Virus record (IMG/VR): IMGVR_UViG_3300020435_000074
Coordinates: 1 to 28,786 of that record
Direction: 5' to 3' (one strand)
DNA length: 28,786 nucleotides
DNA from: a virus
The position numbers and the translations under genes were made by a program. This document shows positions 1-7,059 of the stretch, in pieces (within the stretch, counting starts at the first letter, position 1; every line of letters starts with the position of its first letter). The notes under the pieces are model-generated. The model had not been told where the DNA came from, did not search any database, and saw only the letters and a list, made by a program, of their open reading frames with translations.

Positions 1-617
1 TCTACTGAGTTAGCTGACATATGAGCTAGGTCAATTGAACCATCTACATACATATCAGAATCAATAGCATTATCTGCAATCAAAGCTGCTGTAATTTGGT
101 CATTGGCAATATGTATTGTATCAATAGAGCCATCAACATATTGGTCAGAGTCAACTGAATTAGCACTCATATGTACTAAGTCAACTGCACCATCTGCTAT
201 TTCAGCTGAGTCAATAGCATCATCTGCCATTAACGCATTAGTAATATTGCTATTTGCAATATGTATCGTATCAATTGAACCATCCACGTATTGGTCTGAA
301 TCAATTGAGTTTACACTCATATGTGCTAAGTCAATTGAAGCATCTACAATATGTTCTGAATCAATTTGGTCATCTGCAATTAATGCCGATGTAATTTGGT
401 CAGCTGCTATATGTGCTGTATCAATTGAACCATCAACATACTGAGCTGAATCAACTGAGTTTGCTGCTAAGTGTTCATTATCAATTGAACCTGCTATATA
501 GTGTTCTGAATCAATTGTATCATCTGCAATAATTGAACCAACAATATTATCGGCTGCAATATGAGCTGTATCAATTGAGCCCGCAGTAATTTCTGCTGAA
601 TCAACTGAATTAGCTGC
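1..617 (-). repeat. Nested protein repeats: 10-aa units in 50-aa super-repeats
   Basis: Residues 132 onward of the partial fibre gene divide into about 20 consecutive decapeptides with no indels. Examples are VDGSIDTAHI, AADQITSALI, ADDQIDSEHI, VDASIDLAHM and SVNSIDSDQY. Those five, in that order, form a 50-residue (150-nt) higher-order unit. It recurs at about 587-438, 437-288, 287-138 and 137-1, and the last copy is cut by the window edge. Position 5 is I or V almost throughout and position 10 is usually I, Y, M or L, which suggests an inward-facing hydrophobic ladder. Confidence 0.85.
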
Positions 618-1010
618 AAGAGTTATAACACCAGTATCTGTAATTGTTGCATCACCTGACATAGCTGCATCGCGCCATGTTGATGTACCTGTATCGTATA
701 ATAACAATGAAGCATCGGCTGCTGATGTAATGTTAACATCATTGTCTTCAGCAAGAGTATTTTCACTAGCTATTTGAGCATCTACATAAGCTTTAACGGA
801 TTGCTGAGTAGGTACTTTAGTGGCTAGGTCACTTGCTAAGTTATCTTCATCAATAACAAACGAATACGCTGCCGTAGTAGTTTGAGCGCTTGTTACTATT
901 GTACCGGCATCATCCGGTAACGTTATTGTTCTATTTGTATCTGAATCAGGAGACGCTATTGTGAATACACCAGAGCCGCTTGAATCACCTGTAAATTTTA
1001 TTTTTGACAT
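1..1010 (-). CDS. Tail-fibre-like protein with decapeptide repeats (5' part; runs off window)
   Basis: Open reading from an ATG at 1010 to the window edge (336 codons, no stop), so the gene continues to the left. The start is well supported: AGGAGA lies just upstream and a late promoter core lies at 1037-1044. Residues 1-40 hold a fibre-type N-terminal segment with SGVFTIASP and RTITLPDDAGTIVT. Residues 53-80 contain the module ATKVPTQQSVKAYVDAQI, which also occurs in the 822-aa neighbour. From residue 132 the protein is an uninterrupted array of 10-residue repeats, roughly xxxSIDSxHI, described separately. Regular short repeats of this type usually form elongated beta-helical or coiled trimeric shafts in phage fibres, so the likely role is a receptor-contacting or shaft fibre on the virion. 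This role is inferred from repeat architecture and position; no receptor-binding domain is visible, because the C-terminus is outside the window. Confidence 0.85.
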   Translation of the reverse strand, partial: MSKIKFTGDSSGSGVFTIASPDSDTNRTITLPDDAGTIVTSAQTTTAAYSFVIDEDNLASDLATKVPTQQSVKAYVDAQIASENTLAEDNDVNITSAADASLLLYDTGTSTWRDAAMSGDATITDTGVITLAANSVDSAEITAGSIDTAHIAADNIVGSIIADDTIDSEHYIAGSIDNEHLAANSVDSAQYVDGSIDTAHIAADQITSALIADDQIDSEHIVDASIDLAHMSVNSIDSDQYVDGSIDTIHIANSNITNALMADDAIDSAEIADGAVDLVHMSANSVDSDQYVDGSIDTIHIANDQITAALIADNAIDSDMYVDGSIDLAHMSANSV

Positions 1011-1036
1011 TTATCGTCTCCTAATAAATTTGATTA

Positions 1037-1044
1037 TATTTATA
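1037..1044 (-). promoter_or_regulatory. T4-type late promoter core TATAAATA
   Basis: Exact TATAAATA on the minus strand, overlapping the stop codon of the 822-aa fibre gene (1040-1042). T4 spacing puts the transcript start near 1031, giving a leader of about 21 nt that contains AGGAGA before the ATG at 1010. This is a well-placed late promoter for the partial fibre gene. Confidence 0.7.
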
Positions 1045-3508
1045 CGATTGCCCAAGATGACCCTGAGCCAACTGTAACTGAGTAACCGCTATTAATTATT
1101 ATAGGTCCACATGATATTGCATTATTGCCATCTGTTATTGTATAGTTAGATGACACTACACTTTCATGTTCCCATAATGGTTCTTCGGTAGTGTTACCAC
1201 CACCAACTAATCCCCAAGCACTACCACTATATATCTCGGCACCACCGGTTGTTGTATTCCATCTGAAGTAACCTGCACTAGGTGAACCATCCCTTTGTGC
1301 TGTTGTTCCAGTAGGTATTTTTGCAGATGCCGTAGCACCTGATTCCATAACCGCGCCAGCAGCTTCTACATTCGTAGCATCTGTAACATCGGCGGCTGCT
1401 TCAATAGCATTTAATTTACTATATAGTGTAGGTGTAAACGATTGAGTAGACCTAACATAAGTTGAACCATCTGCAATATCATCTAAGTTTCCAGATAATT
1501 CACTTAAAGCATCTACTGTATCTACTTGAGCATCTACATATGCTTTAACAGATTGCTGTGTAGGTACTTTAGTTGCACTATTAGATCCCATTGCATCTTC
1601 ATCAATAACAATTCCCAAACCAGCAGTTGTAGTATCTGATAACATAAGAGCACCAGCAGCATTAACATTTGTTGCATCTGTTACATCAGCAGCAGTTTCA
1701 ATATTAGCTAGCTTAGTAAATTGTGCATCTGTAAAGGCTGAACTCTCTGCTTCATATAATGCTTTAATCTGTGCGCCTGTTTGGTCAGCTGTTGCTGAAG
1801 CTTCAATTAAATCTAGCTTAGCACCATCAGTTGCTACATCCCTACCATCAACTGTACCACCAACCGCTATGTTACCGGTTGTTGTAACTGTTGCACCTTC
1901 AATATTTGCTTTAAGAGTACCAGTTGTAATTGTTAAGTTGCCAGTTGAAGCACCTGTAAATGAACCTGTACCAACAACAAACTTATCATCACTCTCATCA
2001 AATCCAATAAAGACATTATCAGATGAACCACGTTCCATTACTAAACCTAAATCTCCTGATGGTGTACCACTTTGTCCATTTGCAAGTTCTATTAACTTGT
2101 CAGAAACCACCATATTGGTTGTAGCTACTGTTGTTGTAGTACCATTAACCGTTAAGTCTCCACTTAATACTAGGTCAGCAAATTGAACATCACTATCTGT
2201 GGCTACTGCTTGTCCAATAGATATTGCACCACTTGAATATCCAACACCTGTACCAGCACTTAAATGAGCTCTAACTTCTGCGGCACTTGGACCTGTATAG
2301 GTTATTACACCAGCAGAATAAGCAAGGGAACCATCACCACCAGAATCAGTAACACTAATATGTGCTCTTACTTCTGAGGCTGAAGGCCCTGTATATGTGA
2401 TAACACCTGTTGAAGAGTTATATGCTAATGCACCATCACCACCAGAATCAGTAACAGATATTGCACTTCTTGCTCTAGCAGTTGTATGGTATAAATTATT
2501 TGAACCCTCTGCAGTCTCATCAGTTGTTTGACCATCTACATAAGCTTTAATAGATTGTTGAGTAGCTAATTGAGTAGCTGAATTTGTACCCATAGCATCT
2601 TCATCAAGTATGGCTGAGCCACTCACTCCAGTATTTAATACTGCACTTGTTAAGGTTTTATTAGTTAGGGTTTGTGAACCAGTTAAGGTTGCGACCGTAG
2701 CGTCAATTCCAATCGTTGCTGCATTACCTGTAGCACTTGAACTTAATCCTGTTCCACCTAAGATAGATAATGTTTCACTATCTAAGTCAATAGCTATTGT
2801 ACCAGAATCTGTTGTTAAATCTAAATCTTGTGCAGTTACTTGAGAATCAACATAAGCTTTAATAGATTGCTGGGTTGCAAGTAAAGTTGCAGAATTGGAA
2901 GACATATCATCTTCATCTGCAACAGCTGAGCCACTTATGCCTGTATTAACAACAGGACTAGTTAATGTTTTATTAGTTAATGTTTGGGAGCCCGTTAATG
3001 TTGCGACAGTAGAGTCAATAGCAACTGAGACTTCATTGCCTGAACCAGTTGTGTCAATACCTGTGCCACCTGCGATGTCTAATGTCTCTGAATCTAGGTC
3101 AATGCTTAATGCACCACCTGAGTCACCTTGAAAATCGAGGTCTTGGGCAGTTACTTGTGCATCCACATAAGCTTTAATACTTTGTTGTGTAGCTAAATGT
3201 GTTGCAGAATCTGAGGACATATTGTCCTGGTCTTTAACTGGGACTACAAAATCGAGTGTCCCATCTGAATCGTCGTACGTTACAGTAATAAAGGTCTCAG
3301 TATTTGAGGTGACCATTGCACCTACTAAATCCTCTACATTTTCTATATTTTGTGTGAATTGAGCTAATGAATTCCAAGCAGTTGAGCCATCACCCATCTT
3401 AATGAAGTTATTAGTTTGGTCAAGCCCCATCTCACCTGAGGCAAGGGTAGGATTATTAGACGACCAATTGGCCGCCGTATCTCTTCTTATCTTGAATATT
3501 GTTGCCAT
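1040..3508 (-). CDS. Repeat-rich tail-fibre-like protein (822 aa)
   Basis: The gene begins directly after the preceding stop (TAAATG, no spacer), with GGAG inside the end of the previous gene as ribosome site. The N-terminus (residues 1-50, with LASGEMGLDQTNNFIKMGDG) looks like the adaptor segment that starts many marine phage fibres. Residues 62-89 carry the VGAMVTSNTE...DGTLDFVV module. Residues 92-196 and 197-300 are tandem near-copies of about 104 residues, and a third copy starts at 301. Further internal repeats include two ITYTGPSAxEVRAH units (around residues 355-410) and two AADVTDATNV units. The TQQSxKAYVD segment recurs near residue 640. The C-terminus (EIYSGSAWGLVGGG...) is glycine- and serine-rich. 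Probable trimeric virion fibre; whether it is a side, long or short fibre cannot be told from sequence alone. Confidence 0.8.
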   Translation of the reverse strand: MATIFKIRRDTAANWSSNNPTLASGEMGLDQTNNFIKMGDGSTAWNSLAQFTQNIENVEDLVGAMVTSNTETFITVTYDDSDGTLDFVVPVKDQDNMSSDSATHLATQQSIKAYVDAQVTAQDLDFQGDSGGALSIDLDSETLDIAGGTGIDTTGSGNEVSVAIDSTVATLTGSQTLTNKTLTSPVVNTGISGSAVADEDDMSSNSATLLATQQSIKAYVDSQVTAQDLDLTTDSGTIAIDLDSETLSILGGTGLSSSATGNAATIGIDATVATLTGSQTLTNKTLTSAVLNTGVSGSAILDEDAMGTNSATQLATQQSIKAYVDGQTTDETAEGSNNLYHTTARARSAISVTDSGGDGALAYNSSTGVITYTGPSASEVRAHISVTDSGGDGSLAYSAGVITYTGPSAAEVRAHLSAGTGVGYSSGAISIGQAVATDSDVQFADLVLSGDLTVNGTTTTVATTNMVVSDKLIELANGQSGTPSGDLGLVMERGSSDNVFIGFDESDDKFVVGTGSFTGASTGNLTITTGTLKANIEGATVTTTGNIAVGGTVDGRDVATDGAKLDLIEASATADQTGAQIKALYEAESSAFTDAQFTKLANIETAADVTDATNVNAAGALMLSDTTTAGLGIVIDEDAMGSNSATKVPTQQSVKAYVDAQVDTVDALSELSGNLDDIADGSTYVRSTQSFTPTLYSKLNAIEAAADVTDATNVEAAGAVMESGATASAKIPTGTTAQRDGSPSAGYFRWNTTTGGAEIYSGSAWGLVGGGNTTEEPLWEHESVVSSNYTITDGNNAISCGPIIINSGYSVTVGSGSSWAIV
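2609..3235 (-). repeat. Tandem ~104-residue duplication in the 822-aa fibre
   Basis: Residues 92-196 and 197-300 align along their whole length, sharing SATxLATQQSIKAYVD, QVTAQDLD, SIDLDSETL or AIDLDSETL, GGTG, and the identical VATLTGSQTLTNKTLTS, and ending NTGxSGSA. A third copy begins at residue 301 but diverges after about 28 residues. The two copies are more similar to each other than to anything else in the window, which indicates internal tandem duplication. Confidence 0.85.
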
Positions 3509-3787
3509 TTATGCATCTCCTCCGTCATAAGTTCCCTGTGTTACAAAGACTACATCATCTGAGTCTCCACCATCAAAATATACATCCCTATTATAATCTC
3601 CCATATCGACCGTTGGTGTAAATGAATCAGCACCTGAAGCTAAAGTAATGATAGCTCCTGCCGCGTTCTTAGAGTATAGTTTGATGTCAGCTGTATTTAA
3701 TGCTAACTCGCCTTGTTGAAGATCCCCAGCTGATGGTTCTTTACCTGCAACAGAGGACTGTTTGATTTTTACTACAGTACCAGCCAT
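3509..3787 (-). CDS. Small fibre-adaptor-like virion protein (92 aa)
   Basis: A 92-aa protein containing VVKIKQSSVAGKEP and GELALNTADIKLYSKNAAG, followed by a short acidic tail with FDGGDSDDVVFV. The GELALNT...KLY pattern is the kind of segment that forms the N-terminus of larger phage fibres, including the 822-aa gene just downstream and the 682-aa gene at 10283. Here it stands almost alone, so the protein could be a fibre-attachment or collar-like adaptor. It is preceded by two late promoter cores (3830-3837 and 3867-3874) and is directly adjacent to the 822-aa gene (TAA then ATG), so the two are probably co-translated. The specific function is unproven. Confidence 0.7.
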   Translation of the reverse strand: MAGTVVKIKQSSVAGKEPSAGDLQQGELALNTADIKLYSKNAAGAIITLASGADSFTPTVDMGDYNRDVYFDGGDSDDVVFVTQGTYDGGDA

Positions 3788-3829
3788 ATCTATGCCCTAA
3801 TTAAAATACGATTATCTAATCGATATTGT

Positions 3830-3837
3830 TATTTATA
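3830..3837 (-). promoter_or_regulatory. T4-type late promoter core TATAAATA (proximal)
   Basis: Exact TATAAATA in the 82-base gap before the 92-aa gene. The predicted transcript start near 3824 leaves a leader of about 37 nt, with AGGG before the ATG at 3787. It probably drives the 92-aa and 822-aa genes. Confidence 0.7.
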
Positions 3838-3840
3838 AAG

Positions 3841-3854
3841 TTTGAATATTCAAA
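3841..3854. promoter_or_regulatory. 14-base perfect palindrome between two late promoters
   Basis: TTTGAATATTCAAA is a perfect inverted repeat. It lies between the late promoter cores at 3830-3837 and 3867-3874. It has the size of a dimeric DNA-binding site, but in AT-rich DNA it may be chance. It has no U-tract that would make it a convincing terminator. Confidence 0.25.
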
Positions 3855-3866
3855 CATTCTTACCTT

Positions 3867-3874
3867 TATTTATA
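3867..3874 (-). promoter_or_regulatory. T4-type late promoter core TATAAATA (distal)
   Basis: Second exact TATAAATA, 37 bases upstream of the one at 3830-3837, overlapping the stop codon of the glycosyltransferase gene (3870-3872). It separates the enzyme cassette from the fibre genes downstream. Confidence 0.6.
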
Positions 3875-4544
3875 CTTTATGTGGTCCATTCAACAAACAA
3901 ATTGTAGCATCAGGTAAATAATATGGTTCGTCTGGCGGATTATGCCATGAGTTTTCTTCATATCCGAAGTATTTTGAATATATTATTCCTTGCTCCCAAT
4001 AGTTTTTTGGTTTAAATCCTTCACAATATATAAATCCATCTATTCCAGGATAGGCCAACATATAATCTTCAGGTGAAATCATAAAGTGTTCCCATATATG
4101 ATGGTTCTCATCATGATGAAATATCATAACACTTGAGTTTATATCATGGTCTCTAATAGTTCTACCCTCAAATATCCAATCATGTCTTAATGCTTTTATA
4201 GGTTTCCAATAGCATTTAACCATTGTAAATTCATTAGCATCCATATATAAATCATCTAACCTATGTTGTATTATAATATCTAGGTCTAGGTATAACCATT
4301 TACCTGCAGGTAATACACCTTCTTTAAACATAGCTAGCTTATTCCAAACCCCGTCAAGACCATAGTCTTTAAGAGGTAACCACTTTATATTATAATTTAA
4401 TCCTATAGAATCTTCTGTATAACAATAGAAATTAATTGAATCTTCATGTTCTCCCCACATTAACTTATTAATTATACTATCATATAATTCATTTACATCC
4501 TCGCATGAATATTTGTCGCCCCACTTAACTGTTATTATGTTCAT
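3870..4544 (-). CDS. GT-A-type glycosyltransferase-like protein (224 aa)
   Basis: The core has the pattern of a GT-A-fold transferase: an N-terminal strand (MNIITVKWGD), the segment VWNKLAMFKEGVLPAGKWLY ending in LDLDI, where D87-L88-D89 matches a DxD metal/nucleotide-sugar motif, and a late ICLLNGPHK segment. The expected reaction is sugar transfer from a nucleotide sugar; donor and acceptor are unknown. At 224 aa it is a single domain without a membrane segment, so it is probably cytoplasmic. Its start overlaps the methyltransferase stop as ATGA (4541-4544), showing that it is the last gene of the enzyme cassette. Candidate targets are virion fibres, host surface glycans or small metabolites. 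The fold call is from motif and layout; the exact family is not certain. Confidence 0.65.
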   Translation of the reverse strand: MNIITVKWGDKYSCEDVNELYDSIINKLMWGEHEDSINFYCYTEDSIGLNYNIKWLPLKDYGLDGVWNKLAMFKEGVLPAGKWLYLDLDIIIQHRLDDLYMDANEFTMVKCYWKPIKALRHDWIFEGRTIRDHDINSSVMIFHHDENHHIWEHFMISPEDYMLAYPGIDGFIYCEGFKPKNYWEQGIIYSKYFGYEENSWHNPPDEPYYLPDATICLLNGPHKV

Positions 4545-5116
4545 TTTCTTAATAATGCCTCCGTTGAACTTACGATTGGTAATTCAGGTTTAAGATATTC
4601 AAATTTTTTATATGCAATTGCTTTTGAATCAATATCCATATTATGTTCATATGGTTTATTTCTCCAAACACCTATCCCTGTCTCTCTATCAATAATATAA
4701 AACTCTTTATTTAATTTAAGTATATCAAATATAACACGCCAACTATTACCACACTTTGGAGTTGGGTCATCTTTTGTAAATGGATATTTTGCATGTTCTT
4801 CTCCAGGTGGAAGTAAATCATGTAAGAATATATAACCATTCGGTCTTAAAAACTTCATTGAGCTTTGAAAATCTTTCCAAACTTGTTCATGTTCATGGAA
4901 GCCATCAATAAATATAATATCAAAAGCTTGTAAATTAACTTTAAAGAATTCATCACTTGTCATACGAAGGGTACCACCAGAATTTGGGTCTACTCCTACT
5001 TTACTATTAGCTTTAATCTTATCAAAGCATTCATTATAAGCACAACCTATTTCTAAATAATCTTTACGGTGTTGCCGTTGCATATAATAATTAATTAAAT
5101 CATATCTAGTTAACAT
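4541..5116 (-). CDS. Class I SAM-dependent methyltransferase (191 aa)
   Basis: Rossmann-type methyltransferase. Motif I is YLEIGCAYNECF (residues 20-31), the acidic end of strand 2 is GVDP (D43), and motif IV-like FDIIFIDGFHEHEQV spans residues 65-79, followed by a GYIFLHD strand (94-100). The FIDGxHxxxxV arrangement is characteristic of the Methyltransf_24 group, which is often found with sugar-modification and O-methyltransferase functions. It would transfer a methyl group from S-adenosylmethionine; the substrate is not evident. Its start overlaps the 441-aa gene by 11 bases, and its end overlaps the following glycosyltransferase gene by four (ATGA). The pairing with a glycosyltransferase suggests methylation of a sugar, but protein or small-molecule methylation is possible. 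Confidence 0.75.
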   Translation of the reverse strand: MLTRYDLINYYMQRQHRKDYLEIGCAYNECFDKIKANSKVGVDPNSGGTLRMTSDEFFKVNLQAFDIIFIDGFHEHEQVWKDFQSSMKFLRPNGYIFLHDLLPPGEEHAKYPFTKDDPTPKCGNSWRVIFDILKLNKEFYIIDRETGIGVWRNKPYEHNMDIDSKAIAYKKFEYLKPELPIVSSTEALLRK

Positions 5117-6431
5117 GACCTATATCAAAAAGTTTATATTCTTTAAGCATATTCATATTATCCTTATGCCATTTATTCCAAACTAGTAAAAATTTTTCTT
5201 TATCTCCACCAAATTGTTCTACCCATTCTCCAGTAAAATTATCTTGCATAGTTATAAAGATTGGATTAATTTTATCTATAAGGTCTCTATTAACTTTCCA
5301 AAAATCCCAGATACATTCTTCATCATCTAAATTTCTAGAATGTCCAGACTCAGGAACTGTTTGCCACATAATCATCATATCTCTTATATAGTCTGTTAAT
5401 AATTCTGGATATATAAACATATTTTGAGTCCAAAAAATCATAGTATTTAATGAGTCAATATCAAATTTTTCAATAGGCACTTTCCATATATCTGGTTCTC
5501 CAAGAACGTATATAGTTTTATAATATAATGGTTTACTTTCATCATTAAGAAAATCTTCACCTATATAATTTTTAATAAACTCTATTCGTTCTTTAGTTTC
5601 TTCTTCTGTATGTGGCTTATATAATTTGTCTTTATTATCTCCTTTCCATTCATTATATCCAGCGCCATATCCCCATGACCATTTATCAATTAATGCAAGT
5701 TTACGTTCTCGTGTTTTTTCCGGTGACATATATACTTTCATATTAGTCATTATCATACAATATTTTTGCCATTCATCTGGATGATGTTCAATAAAGGTTG
5801 CATTTTTAAACGCGGCCATAGCTGGACTAATTCCATGTGTTCTTATTAAGTATGGTTTATCTTGTTGTGTAAATCTATTAAGTATTTCATCTAATGGTGT
5901 AGGAATATCTTTCCATGACCCAATTAAATGTCTATTAGGCAAATGTTCTGCCCACGAATGTTCAGGATCGCCAAAACCAAACATAGAATTTGGTCTCCAT
6001 AACTTTAACCACTCTTCATGATTTTCATATAACCTATTATAAAGCATTTCAAAATTAACATCTTCAAATTTTTGAATTGGATTAAGAAATGGTTCATCAT
6101 CATTAAAATTATGAGAGCTATTACCACAAGTTAAACTATCACGTAAAAACCAATCATAAAACATCCAATCTTGCCACATTGATGTACGATTATAATCATT
6201 TTCTTTCATGAGTGGACTCATTTTATCAGAGTCAGTATAATAACTTATAGTCTCCTCACCAGCTGGATGATTATGAAAAAAATCTTTTTCAAAGGTTCTA
6301 TTATAAAAGTAATCAGTTTCATCACATAAATAATGTACTATTTTTTCTCCACCCATACCACCTCTATAAGAATAGAATACAAACTTATGTTCATTATCTT
6401 TAAACCATTGAATTAATTTATCTTTAATCAT
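5106..6431 (-). CDS. Uncharacterised 441-aa protein, possibly sulfotransferase-like
   Basis: I take the ATG at 6431 as start. The reading frame is open up to an ATG at 6488, but that start would overlap the previous gene by 65 bases and adds 19 unremarkable residues; 6431 gives an 8-base overlap. Residues 17-31 (FVFYSYRGGMGGEKI) form a strand followed by a glycine-rich loop, as in the 5'-PAPS-binding site of sulfotransferase-like phage proteins. A second strand, PYLIRTHGI, could be the matching acceptor-side segment. The rest is rich in W, N, D and E and has no family I recognise. No membrane segment. Its position between an EEP-like gene and a methyltransferase supports a modifying enzyme. 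The sulfotransferase idea is tentative; any P-loop nucleotide-binding enzyme would fit equally well. Confidence 0.6.
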   Translation of the reverse strand: MIKDKLIQWFKDNEHKFVFYSYRGGMGGEKIVHYLCDETDYFYNRTFEKDFFHNHPAGEETISYYTDSDKMSPLMKENDYNRTSMWQDWMFYDWFLRDSLTCGNSSHNFNDDEPFLNPIQKFEDVNFEMLYNRLYENHEEWLKLWRPNSMFGFGDPEHSWAEHLPNRHLIGSWKDIPTPLDEILNRFTQQDKPYLIRTHGISPAMAAFKNATFIEHHPDEWQKYCMIMTNMKVYMSPEKTRERKLALIDKWSWGYGAGYNEWKGDNKDKLYKPHTEEETKERIEFIKNYIGEDFLNDESKPLYYKTIYVLGEPDIWKVPIEKFDIDSLNTMIFWTQNMFIYPELLTDYIRDMMIMWQTVPESGHSRNLDDEECIWDFWKVNRDLIDKINPIFITMQDNFTGEWVEQFGGDKEKFLLVWNKWHKDNMNMLKEYKLFDIGHVN

Positions 6432-7059
6432 ATATTTCAAACTGTATAGGGTGATGCCCTTGTCTATCTGTATTAAAACAATCCACATTAGATATTCTAT
6501 GATTCGTTGGTGTAGTTATAATTTTTTGAAGGCTTAACCATGCTCCATTATTTTTAAGGAATGATTTGCAATGAACATGATTCCATAGATTTCTTTTATC
6601 TAAATTAAGTTTATCTGGTAAATCCTGGTCCTCATTATGAAAGTCACCAACAAGTATAGTCTTATTATCAACTAAATTCATTACTTCAATAGCTTGATTT
6701 ATATACATTTCTTCAGGCATATCTTTATCTGGATATGATATACCAGCATTAATAATTTTTAAATTATTTAAATGAAATATTTGATAGTGTTTCCCTTGCA
6801 TTGTATTTGTATTCCAATTAACATCTACAAATTGATGGGTTTCGGTATAGCCTTCTTCTTTTTTATGAATTATACAAAGGCCACGAGACCATTCTGAATG
6901 AATAGGGTCTGCATAATTCTGAATCCATTCTGTTTTATATGGAATCTTATCAACCAGTCCACGAGGACATCGTTGAATAAACATATGGTTATATTCTAAG
7001 TTTTCATAATCTAATGAATCAAAATCCCTATCGGAAAATTGATATGATATTAATTTCAT
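6424..7059 (-). CDS. Endonuclease/exonuclease/phosphatase-like protein (211 aa)
   Basis: Two blocks match the C-terminal half of the EEP superfamily. ILVGDFHNED (residues 135-144) corresponds to the usual GDFN motif. NVDCF (191-195) followed by GHHPIQF (201-207) corresponds to the D...SDHxP ending. An upstream FHLNNLKIINAGI strand (95-107) corresponds to the usual HL strand. Departures from the family are notable: H replaces N in GDFN, G-H replaces S-D before the catalytic His, and the N-terminal Asn and the metal-binding QE motif are not obvious. It could be a divergent phosphodiesterase or phosphatase, or an inactive relative. The start overlaps the previous stop as ATGA (7056-7059), so it is translationally coupled to the oxygenase gene. 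Substrate unknown. Confidence 0.6.
   Translation of the reverse strand: MKLISYQFSDRDFDSLDYENLEYNHMFIQRCPRGLVDKIPYKTEWIQNYADPIHSEWSRGLCIIHKKEEGYTETHQFVDVNWNTNTMQGKHYQIFHLNNLKIINAGISYPDKDMPEEMYINQAIEVMNLVDNKTILVGDFHNEDQDLPDKLNLDKRNLWNHVHCKSFLKNNGAWLSLQKIITTPTNHRISNVDCFNTDRQGHHPIQFEIYD

Noticed and set aside
103-444. Plus-strand open frame of 113 codons
   Set aside because: It is the antisense of the decapeptide-repeat fibre gene; its own repetitiveness merely mirrors that repeat, and it has no ribosome site.
1-617. CRISPR array or tandem non-coding repeat
   Set aside because: The repetition is in phase with codons, without spacers or conserved palindromic repeats; it is a protein repeat.
3788-3869. 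Rho-independent terminator after the glycosyltransferase gene
   Set aside because: The palindrome there is AT-only apart from one G/C pair and is not followed by a U-run; the gap is better explained by two late promoters.
6432-6488. Upstream extension of the 441-aa gene to an ATG at 6488
   Set aside because: It would overlap the EEP-like gene by 65 bases with no ribosome site, whereas the ATG at 6431 gives a short overlap typical of this cassette.
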